A DNA stretch of 64,000 bases from Lysobacter capsici (GTDB lineage: Bacteria > Pseudomonadota > Gammaproteobacteria > Xanthomonadales > Xanthomonadaceae), in contig NZ_CP094357.1 of NCBI RefSeq assembly GCF_014779555.2, positions 558,001 through 622,000 of the forward strand, written 5' to 3'. The notes under the pieces were generated by a model, which had not been told where the DNA came from, searched no databases, and saw only the letters and a program-made list of their open reading frames with translations. The translations under genes were made by a program, and so were the position numbers. This document shows, piece by piece, positions 57,689 to 64,000 of the stretch. Positions within the stretch are counted from its first letter, which is position 1; each line of letters begins with the position of its first letter.

Positions 57689-58078
57689 AATTAGCCGCCG
57701 CAAAGCCCACTGCCAGCCTGCCCACATCGTCATGCTGCAAACCCACACGCATCGACCACGCCATGCCGCGACCCGAAGAGCGCACCGCCGGCAGGACAAC
57801 GCCGACAGGATACGCCGCCGCTCGCGCGCTGGCTCGGTCCGGGTGCGGTTCCGGCCGACGGAGCGCGATGCCCTGCGGTGAAATCGTGCGGGCCGCGCTA
57901 TCGTGTGTTCGCCGTCGGCTGCCTGCTTCATGGCGAGCGCGCTTGCCAGCCGGCGTGCCATGCATGCACGGTGTAAGTCCGCCGTCGCATCGACCCTGCA
58001 CCCATCGATGAGCAGTCGAGCGCTGTCCTTATATCCCTGCCGTCCTCGCGGACGGTTCGTTCCGAACCTCGAGCCGCA
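57689..58078. other. Intergenic region without a supported gene
   Basis: 390 bases between the tandem repeat and a plus-strand membrane-protein gene. Frames on both strands are GC-driven. It should contain the divergent promoters. Confidence 0.55.
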
Positions 58079-58450
58079 ATGAAAAAACACGCGTACGCCA
58101 TCGTCATCCGACTGTTCCTGTTCATCGCCCCGCTGTATGCGCTGCACCTGTTCGCGCTCAACGCGTTCGAGCAAGCGCGTCGGCAGGAGCATCACGGCGA
58201 TACCGGGCTGGGCATCGCCATCGTGCTGGGCCTGGTGTCGTTGACGATGTTGCTGGGGTTCTTCATCGACTTCATCGTCCAGATCAAACGCAAGTGGCCG
58301 GCCGGCTATCTGACCGACGCACTCATTCTGTTGGCCTTGCTGATGCCGTTCGGCTGGTTCGCGTGCAATTGGTATGGGCTGGGCGAGAACGTCGCATGCA
58401 AGCTGCCGCTGAGCGGGTTCGGCGCCTTTCTGGAATGGATGAACCTGTAA
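58079..58450 (+). CDS. Hypothetical membrane protein
   Basis: 123 aa with three membrane segments (YAIVIRLFLFIAPLYALHLFAL, IAIVLGLVSLTMLLGFFIDFIV, LTDALILLALLMPFGWFACNW). No family is recognised. The ATG at 58079 is preceded by GAGCCGCA, a weak ribosome site. The codon pattern is less GC-rich than that of most neighbours at its start. The gene stands alone on the plus strand. Confidence 0.7.
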   Translation: MKKHAYAIVIRLFLFIAPLYALHLFALNAFEQARRQEHHGDTGLGIAIVLGLVSLTMLLGFFIDFIVQIKRKWPAGYLTDALILLALLMPFGWFACNWYGLGENVACKLPLSGFGAFLEWMNL

Positions 58451-58529
58451 GGCGCGATCGCGGGTTCCGGCCGACACCTTGCGCGGCCCGGTTCGACCGA
58501 AAGACGTAGGGACCGGAACAAGGTGGCGC

Positions 58530-58814
58530 ATGCCGCGGCGGCAAAACCTCATCGACGCGATCGAACGCTACGACGACTGGGGCCGGCCGTGGGCGTTCTT
58601 CGATGCGGTGGCATCCGACGGATCGCTCGACGATGCCGATCGCCGCGAGTGGGCGATCGTATGGGCCGCGGTTTGCGATGAGCGGCTGTGGACGTCGGGC
58701 AGCCTGGGCGAGGCCACGGCTCAGGCGGAAATCGCCATCGCTTCGAGCATGCCGTGGCTATCCCCGCGCGCCTGTCGGCATTTGGCCAACGCCGCGGGGT
58801 ACCAATGGCGTTAG
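58530..58814 (+). CDS. Hypothetical protein
   Basis: 94 aa from ATG 58530, with AAGGTGG upstream; a start at 58479 is possible but poorer. The protein is helical and Trp-rich (YDDWGRPWAFFDAVASDGSLDD, REWAIVWAAVCDERLWTSG). No family is recognised. It could be a small cytosolic protein. It is convergent with the amidohydrolase pair. Confidence 0.6.
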   Translation: MPRRQNLIDAIERYDDWGRPWAFFDAVASDGSLDDADRREWAIVWAAVCDERLWTSGSLGEATAQAEIAIASSMPWLSPRACRHLANAAGYQWR

Positions 58815-58901
58815 CGAGAGCCGGTATCCGCTCGGATCGCGACCCGGCCGGCGCGATCGGCGCCGGCCGGACCCTCGATCCAAGACTTCAACTACGCGAG
58901 C

Positions 58902-60203
58902 TCAATTCCCCGACGGCGCCGAATACGCGCGCGGCAGGCCGTTGTCGGGACGCAGATAGCGATCGCGCAACTCGGTCTGGCGGCTGCGCATTTCGATCGC
59001 GCGTCCGTCCATCCACACCTGCAGCGCGACGCTGCTGACATCCAGCGGATCGGCGCTCCACAGCACCAGGTCGGCGCGCTTGCCCGGCGCGATCGAACCG
59101 ACTTCGCCGGCCACGCCGAAGGCCTCGGCCGGCACCCGGGTCAGCCCGGCCAGGCCGGCGTCCCAGGGCAGGCCGGCGGCGACCGCGTTGCCGGCCAGTT
59201 GCCGCACCTTGCGCGCGTTGTGCGAGGCGCCGCCTTCGCTGAAACCGACCGCGACTCCGGCCGCCTGCAGCCGCGCGGCGTTCTCCATGCTCGCGCCGAC
59301 CTGATCGAAATCGCTGGGCAGGTTGGACAGCGGATTGACGAACACCGGCACCTTGGCCGCCGCGAGTTGCGGCGCCAGCCGCCACGCTTCGCCGCCGCCG
59401 GCGATGGCGATGCGCAATTGGTGTTTCGCCGACCAGCGCAGCAGCTGGCGGATGTCGGCGGCGCGGTCGACGCCGAACACGATCCGGCCGCCGCCGCCGA
59501 AGTATTTCTGCAAGGCCGCGCGTCCGGCCGGGGTCAGCAGCGCGGCGTGGTTGTCCGGCGTGATGCGGCCGCGGCTTTCGTCGATCAGCTGATCCAGGAT
59601 CATCCACTGCGCCGCGCGCGAGCTGCCGCTCAGGCCCAGGCCGTCCTTGCCCAGACGCACGAACAGCACGCGCGGGCCGATCGGATCGGGGCCGCCGTCG
59701 AGGCGTTCGATGCCGCCCTGACCGGCGACGATCGAGCCGCCGGTGGCGGTGCCGGCGCCGAGCAGGGTCCAGCCGATGCCTTCGATGCGCGCGACCGGGA
59801 TCAGCACCGAATCGGGGTTGTAGGCCAAGGTCACGTCGAACTCCGGCCGCACCGTCATTTCCTTGGTGTCGGCGCCGAGCGCGACGGTCTGGTCGACCGT
59901 GGATTTTTCGCCGGAGACTTCCTCCAGGCCGATCTCGGTGATGCCGCCGAACAGGGTCGGCGTCAGCGGCCGGCCTTCGGCCTCGATCACCTTCACCCCG
60001 GCCGGCGCGCTCAGGCCTTTGCCGACCGCGCGCACCACGCCGTTGCCGACCAAGACGTCGGCGCGTTCCAGGGTGCCTTGCGCGGTCGCGGTATGGACCA
60101 CGGCATTGCGGATCAGGACGTTCTGCGCGGACGCGGCGAAGCTGGCGCCCAACAACAACCCGGCGAACAGCGGCGCGCGCCGCAACACGGACACGCGGCT
60201 CAT
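58902..60203 (-). CDS. Exported amidohydrolase-like protein lacking the HxH metal motif
   Basis: 433 aa from ATG 60203; signal peptide residues 1-26 (LFAGLLLGASFAASA). The amidohydrolase fold is visible in the N-terminal strand-rich part (NVLIRNAVVHTATAQG) and in the C-terminal GEVGSIAPGKRADLVLWSADPL. Where active enzymes read PGxIDxHxH, this one reads TPTLFGGITEIGLEE, with both His missing. It overlaps the upstream active paralogue by ATGA. It is probably a non-catalytic partner, or uses another mechanism. Confidence 0.88.
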   Translation of the reverse strand: MSRVSVLRRAPLFAGLLLGASFAASAQNVLIRNAVVHTATAQGTLERADVLVGNGVVRAVGKGLSAPAGVKVIEAEGRPLTPTLFGGITEIGLEEVSGEKSTVDQTVALGADTKEMTVRPEFDVTLAYNPDSVLIPVARIEGIGWTLLGAGTATGGSIVAGQGGIERLDGGPDPIGPRVLFVRLGKDGLGLSGSSRAAQWMILDQLIDESRGRITPDNHAALLTPAGRAALQKYFGGGGRIVFGVDRAADIRQLLRWSAKHQLRIAIAGGGEAWRLAPQLAAAKVPVFVNPLSNLPSDFDQVGASMENAARLQAAGVAVGFSEGGASHNARKVRQLAGNAVAAGLPWDAGLAGLTRVPAEAFGVAGEVGSIAPGKRADLVLWSADPLDVSSVALQVWMDGRAIEMRSRQTELRDRYLRPDNGLPRAYSAPSGN

Positions 60204-61657
60204 CGCACACCTCCGATCTGCGGAATCGTCTGCGCGGCCGGCTGGCCGAGCATGAAGTCCGACTTGGGCTGGCGCGACGGATCGGCGCGGTCGTAGATGC
60301 GCGCGCCGTCGATGTAGACCTGCTCGGCCTTGGCGTAAACGCTGAAAGGATTGCCGTTCCACACCACCACGTCGCCCATCTTGCCCGGCTCCAGGGTGCC
60401 GGTGCGCTCGCCGATGCCCAGCGCCTTGGCCGGGTTCTGGGTCAGCCAGCGGATCGCGCGTTCCGGCGCGATGTCGATGCCGGCCAGGCGCGCGTGCGCC
60501 ATGACCTTGGCCGCTTCCTGGTTGAGCCGCTGGATGCCTTCCTCGGAATCGGAATGCACGATCGCGCAGCTTTTGGCCGGTCGGTCGACGATGGCGATGT
60601 TTTCCTGGATGCCGTCGAAGGCTTCCATCTTGAAGCCCCACCAGTCGGCCCACAGCGCGCCGCACACGTTCTCGGCGGCGAGGCGGTCAGCGATCTTGTA
60701 CGCCTCCACGCCGTGGTGGAAGGCGGCGACCTTGAAGCCGAATTCCTTGGCCAGGTCGAGCATCGTGGTCATCTCGTCAGCGCGATAGCAGTGAATGTGG
60801 ACCAGGATGTCGCCCTTGATCGCGCCGGCCAGGGTGTCGAGCTTGAGATCGCGCTTGCCGCCAGTGTCCTTCTCGCTGTCGGCGCCGTTGGCGGCGGTGG
60901 AGCTCTGCCACCAGCGCGACTTCTTCGGCGCGGCCGGCTTGGGCGTGGTCTTGCGCAGGTATTCGCTGGCGTCGATGAAGGCCGCGCGGTAGCCGGCGAC
61001 GTTGCCCATGCGCGTGCCCGGCGAGGTGTTGCGGCTGCCGTAGACGCGCTTGGGGTTTTCGCCGCAGGCCATTTTCAGGCCCCACGGCGCGCCGGGGAAT
61101 TTCATGCCCTGGTAGGTCGTGGACGGGACGTTCTTGAGGGTCACGCCGCGGCCGCCGATCAGGTTGGCCGAACCGGGCAGGATCTGCAGCGAGGTGATGC
61201 CGCCGGCCAGCGCGGCTTCGAAGCCCGGGTCCTGCGGCCAGATCGAATGCTCGGCCCACACGTTCGGGGTGACCGGGCTGGTCATTTCATTGCCGTCACT
61301 GTGCGCGCCCACGCCGGGGCTGGGGTATACGCCCAGGTGCGAATGGACGTCGATGATGCCCGGGGTCACCCACTTGCCGGTCGCATCGACCCGGGTGGCG
61401 TCGGTCGGCGCGTCCAGCGCGGTGCCGACCGCGACCACCTTGCCGTCCCGCAGCAGCACGTCGGCATTGTCCAGGCGCTGGCCGGTGCCGGTGAGGACGG
61501 TGGCGTGCTGCAGCAGCACCGGGCCGCCGGCGAGCGGCTTGTAGGTGCTGGGATACGGGTCCTGGGTGTAGCGCGAAGGTGCGGGCGCGGGCGTGGCGGC
61601 CTGCACGGCGCCGGCAAGCAACGCCAGGCCGAAGCCGGCCAAGAGCGGTCGGAGCAT
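60200..61657 (-). CDS. Exported amidohydrolase (imidazolonepropionase-like)
   Basis: 485 aa from ATG 61657, behind GGGGACATCC; an ATG at 61669 would add four residues but lacks a ribosome site. The signal peptide is residues 1-20 (LLAGFGLALLAGAVQAA). The metal motif DVHSHLG gives His105 and His107. Further candidates are HIHCYRADE, AFHHGVEAY and the Asp in IVHSDSEEG. The C-terminal GTLEPGKMGDVVVWNGNPF is typical. It is predicted to hydrolyse an amide or peptide bond in the periplasm. It is operon partner of the motif-less paralogue. Confidence 0.92.
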   Translation of the reverse strand: MLRPLLAGFGLALLAGAVQAATPAPAPSRYTQDPYPSTYKPLAGGPVLLQHATVLTGTGQRLDNADVLLRDGKVVAVGTALDAPTDATRVDATGKWVTPGIIDVHSHLGVYPSPGVGAHSDGNEMTSPVTPNVWAEHSIWPQDPGFEAALAGGITSLQILPGSANLIGGRGVTLKNVPSTTYQGMKFPGAPWGLKMACGENPKRVYGSRNTSPGTRMGNVAGYRAAFIDASEYLRKTTPKPAAPKKSRWWQSSTAANGADSEKDTGGKRDLKLDTLAGAIKGDILVHIHCYRADEMTTMLDLAKEFGFKVAAFHHGVEAYKIADRLAAENVCGALWADWWGFKMEAFDGIQENIAIVDRPAKSCAIVHSDSEEGIQRLNQEAAKVMAHARLAGIDIAPERAIRWLTQNPAKALGIGERTGTLEPGKMGDVVVWNGNPFSVYAKAEQVYIDGARIYDRADPSRQPKSDFMLGQPAAQTIPQIGGVR

Positions 61658-61820
61658 GGATGTCCCCATGGAAGGCAAGCACAAGGCGAGCGGAAAACGT
61701 GCGGAAGGTGGTCGAAACCGAACTTTGGAACCGTAACGGCCGGTTTCGCCGCTGCCAACCCTGACTAAGGTCATGGGCGGTGCGACAATGGCCGGACAAC
61801 AACAAGAACAGGCCAACAGC

Positions 61821-62597
61821 ATGAAAGACAAAGAACAGATCGTCGAAAACTGGCTGCCGCGCTACACCGGCGTGCCCCTGGACCAGTTCGGCCAGCACAT
61901 CCTGCTGACCAATTTCGGCGGCTACCTCAATACCTTCTCGCGCCTGACCGGCGCGGAGATCGTCGGCCTGGACCGGCCGATGCCGAGCGCGACCTTCGAC
62001 GGCATCACCATGATCAACTTCGGCATGGGCAGCCCGAACGCGGCGACGATGATGGATCTGCTGTCGGCGATCATGCCGCAGGCGGTGTTGTTCCTGGGCA
62101 AGTGCGGCGGGCTCAAGCGCAAGAACGAACTGGGCGATCTGGTCCTGCCGATCGCGGCGATCCGTGGCGAAGGCACCTCCAACGATTACCTGCTGCCGGA
62201 AGTGCCGGCGTTGCCGGCATTCGCGCTGCAGCGCGCGGTCTCGACCATGATCCGCGACCTGGGTCACGACTACTGGACCGGCACCGTCTACACCACCAAC
62301 CGCCGGGTCTGGGAACACGACGAAGCGTTCAAGGAACGGCTGCGCGCGATGCGCTGCATGGCGATCGACATGGAAACCGCGACCGTGTTCGCCGCCGGTT
62401 TCGCCAACCGCATCCCGTGCGGCGCGCTGCTGCTGGTGTCGGACCAGCCGATGATTCCCGAGGGCGTCAAGACCGAAGCCTCGGATGCGAAGGTCAGCGC
62501 GAGCTTCGTCGATACGCATATCAACGTCGGCATCGAAGCGTTGAAGTTGATTCGCCGGCATGGCAAGTCGGTGAGGCATTTGCGCTTCGACGAGTGA
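61821..62597 (+). CDS. amn: AMP nucleosidase
   Basis: 258 aa from ATG 61821, matching the usual MKDKEQIVENWLPRYTG start of the short form; an ATG at 61788 is less likely. It is a phosphorylase-fold enzyme that splits AMP into adenine and ribose 5-phosphate. Visible features are FLGKCGGLKRKNELGDLVLP, AIRGEGTSNDYL, AIDMETATVFAAGFA and LLVSDQPM. It is divergent from the amidohydrolase operon. Confidence 0.92.
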   Translation: MKDKEQIVENWLPRYTGVPLDQFGQHILLTNFGGYLNTFSRLTGAEIVGLDRPMPSATFDGITMINFGMGSPNAATMMDLLSAIMPQAVLFLGKCGGLKRKNELGDLVLPIAAIRGEGTSNDYLLPEVPALPAFALQRAVSTMIRDLGHDYWTGTVYTTNRRVWEHDEAFKERLRAMRCMAIDMETATVFAAGFANRIPCGALLLVSDQPMIPEGVKTEASDAKVSASFVDTHINVGIEALKLIRRHGKSVRHLRFDE

Positions 62598-62611
62598 GGT
62601 GTGCTGGACGG

Positions 62612-62775
62612 CCCTCACCCCGGCCCTCTCCCGCAAGCGGAAGAGGGAGGAGTGCTGCGCGAACTGTCTAACGACTGCCGCCACGCAAAAATCTCGTCAA
62701 ACACGTGGCGACGATCACCTCCCGCTCCGCTTCATAGCCCCTCTCCCGCTTGCGGGAGAGGGGTTGGGGTGAGGG
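62612..62775. repeat. REP-like hairpin pair (family 1)
   Basis: Units 62612-62647 (CCTCTCCCGCAAGCGGAAGAGG) and 62738-62775 (CCTCTCCCGCTTGCGGGAGAGG then TTGGGGTGAGGGC) are inverted. They follow the AMP nucleosidase gene and could form a bidirectional terminator. Bases 62598-62959 hold no gene. Confidence 0.85.
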
Positions 62776-62856
62776 CTCCAAGTGCCGACGCGGCCGCCTG
62801 ATTTCGCCGCCAACCCGTGCTTGCGACAGCCTGAATCGTTTACCCCTGTCACAAAG

Positions 62857-62882
62857 AAAATCCCTATATTTATAGGGGTTTT
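62857..62882. terminator. AT-rich hairpin
   Basis: AAAATCCCTATA, loop TT, TATAGGGGTTTT: a 7-bp perfect core extended by A-T pairs. It resembles a rho-independent terminator readable on both strands, 80 bp upstream of the LprI-like gene. Confidence 0.65.
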
Positions 62883-62959
62883 GCGACGCACGGCACGCGA
62901 CATCGCATGGCCTGAGACCTTCGAAGACGACACTGTGGACCAAGGCCGGAGGACAGGTC

Positions 62960-63529
62960 ATGGAACAGTTGATCTTCACCATCATCGGCGCCCTGCTCAC
63001 GTGGGCGTTCTACTTCATCCAACGCATCGCCGAACGTCGCGGCACCGTCGACGCGATCGAGCGCGGCAAACAGTTGCTCGCGCTCAAGCAGGAACTCGAC
63101 GGCGCGCACACCAGCGTCGAGGAACTGCGCCGGTTCGAAAACCGCCTGATCGGCAAGGCCGAAACCGCCGCGCGCATCGCCGACAACTACTTCGGCAAGG
63201 CTGAAGCGATCGCGCGCGACAGCGACGACGACGGGGTCAGCCAGGCCGATATGAGCCGGCATGCGATCGCCGAACTCGGGCGCGAGGAAGTGCGGCTGGA
63301 AGGGCTGGTCGCGCATCTGCGCAAGCAACTCGACAGCGACGGCCTGGCCGCGTTCGAACACGCGCATCAGGCGTGGCTGGCGTTTCGCGAAGCGCATGCG
63401 CGTTTCGTCTCGCAGTCGTACTCGGCCGGCTCGATCCGCCCGCTGATCTATGCGGTGACCATGGAGAGTCTGACCGTGGCGTGGATCAACGAACTGGAGA
63501 CGCAGCTGGGCGAGGGTGAGGCGGGTTGA
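62960..63529 (+). CDS. Membrane-anchored LprI-like protein
   Basis: 189 aa. One N-terminal membrane helix (LIFTIIGALLTWAFYFIQ) is followed by a helical, probable coiled-coil region (residues 30-85). The C-terminal part (about 105-185) resembles the LprI/DUF1311 lysozyme-inhibitor-like domain (EHAHQAWLAFREAHARFVSQSYSAGSIRP, ending ..TVAWINELETQ). The Cys pair seen in secreted members is absent, suggesting a cytosolic position. Function is uncertain. Confidence 0.7.
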   Translation: MEQLIFTIIGALLTWAFYFIQRIAERRGTVDAIERGKQLLALKQELDGAHTSVEELRRFENRLIGKAETAARIADNYFGKAEAIARDSDDDGVSQADMSRHAIAELGREEVRLEGLVAHLRKQLDSDGLAAFEHAHQAWLAFREAHARFVSQSYSAGSIRPLIYAVTMESLTVAWINELETQLGEGEAG

Positions 63530-63585
63530 TCGCGGATTGCGGTCGAAGCGCTTCGCCGCGAGATCGCGTGACTGTCGTTTTTGCC

Positions 63586-63672
63586 CGTCATTCCCGCGAA
63601 CGCGGGAATCCAGCGACTTCAAACGTTCTCGCACGAAAGGCCCTGGATCCCCGCCTTCGCGGGTATGACGGC
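63586..63672. repeat. Dispersed hairpin repeat (family 2)
   Basis: CGTCATTCCCGCGAACGCGG, then TTCAAACGTTCTCGCACGAA, then an inverted CGCCTTCGCGGGTATGACGG. It is the same unit as at 10086 and 55245. It follows the LprI-like gene. Confidence 0.85.
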
Positions 63673-63763
63673 AGGGACGTTGCGACAGGTCGTGGCAGCC
63701 ATCAAGCGTCGAGGCAACGCCCTTGATGAGGCAAGCTCCCACCATTGCCAGCCGCGTTTGCGA

Positions 63764-63850
63764 CTGTAGGAGCGGCGCGAGCCGCGACCGCGAAACCACA
63801 CATGCGTCGCAGCCGTGATGTCGCGGTCGCGGCTCGCGCCGCTCCTACAG
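63764..63850. repeat. Inverted repeat element (family 3)
   Basis: CTGTAGGAGCGGCGCGAGCC at one end pairs with GGCTCGCGCCGCTCCTACAG at the other. The loop contains ACATGCGTCGCAGCCGTG. The remaining bases to 64000 show no gene that can be supported. Confidence 0.85.
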
Positions 63851-64000
63851 TCGGGTTCGTCGCAACGTCTTCACTGATGGATTGCGTGGTGAAAGGAAGC
63901 GGCAGTGAGGGCTTGGCATTCATCGAGCGACAATGCGTGGTGCATTCGTGCGCGGCCGATCGGCCTGGGCGCGTCATGCCTCATTGCCCATTATTTGCTA

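Noticed and set aside
57635-58552. Minus-strand frame of 305 codons ending in MSLSLLRLK
   Set aside because: It is antisense to the small membrane-protein gene and low in hydrophobic structure; only its last nine codons matter, as the third tandem-repeat copy.

Overview
The window is GC-rich DNA with strong third-position GC bias. Its long, tightly packed, often ATGA-overlapping operons and gene content point to a Lysobacter-like member of the Xanthomonadaceae. The main clues are a TonB-dependent receptor/alpha-glucosidase/MFS/LacI alpha-glucan locus, a plant-type glutamate-cysteine ligase, an effector with the C-terminal domain of Xanthomonas type IV secretion substrates, several secreted or lipidated hydrolases, and dense intergenic hairpin repeats. 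The genus is inferred from gene content; no rRNA, tRNA, insertion sequence, phage or CRISPR array was seen.

Layout. 1-1.5 kb: the end of a TPR-like gene and a membrane protein with calcium-loop repeats. 1.6-11.3 kb: an alpha-glucan/maltose utilisation locus (GH13 alpha-glucosidase, TonB receptor, MFS permease, lipoprotein GH13 amylase, LacI regulator) with a paired palindromic operator. 11.4-14.7 kb: an odd operon of a peptide-binding protein, a VIT/CCC1 metal transporter and a single Opp-type permease. 14.9-19.8 kb: gshA, an isochorismatase-like hydrolase with an EamA exporter, a divergent LysR regulator and a TPR membrane protein. 20.1-22.9 kb: ppc. 23.4-25.1 kb: a secreted delta-60 repeat protein. 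25.4-27.9 kb: a glutathione-dependent formaldehyde detoxification locus (frmR, frmA, frmB). 28.1-32.4 kb: an RND efflux pump without its outer-membrane channel.

33.3-35.9 kb: a lipoprotein directly upstream of a 603-residue protein with an HExxH metallopeptidase motif and a C-terminal XVIPCD. This looks like a type IV secretion antibacterial effector with its immunity protein. It is bracketed by two copies of a 67-bp element, one of which is the promoter region of the following AraC-family gene. 37.6-40.0 kb: an atypical subtilase. 40.6-44.4 kb: a three-gene FAD sugar/alcohol dehydrogenase complex with a putative [3Fe-4S] motif and a one-haem lipoprotein. 44.6-51.2 kb: small regulators and enzymes (WYL regulator/GFA pair, MmcQ/YjbR, MocR, small membrane proteins, cupin plus ADP-ribosylglycohydrolase). 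51.5-61.7 kb: three amidohydrolase-family proteins (one fused to a TolB-like propeller, one lacking its HxH motif), DegV, a DsbA-fold isomerase, and a DUF1761 gene whose translation start lies in a threefold 62-bp tandem repeat. 61.8-63.5 kb: AMP nucleosidase and an anchored LprI-like protein.

Intergenic spaces are filled with at least five families of short dispersed hairpin repeats, many in inverted pairs at operon ends.
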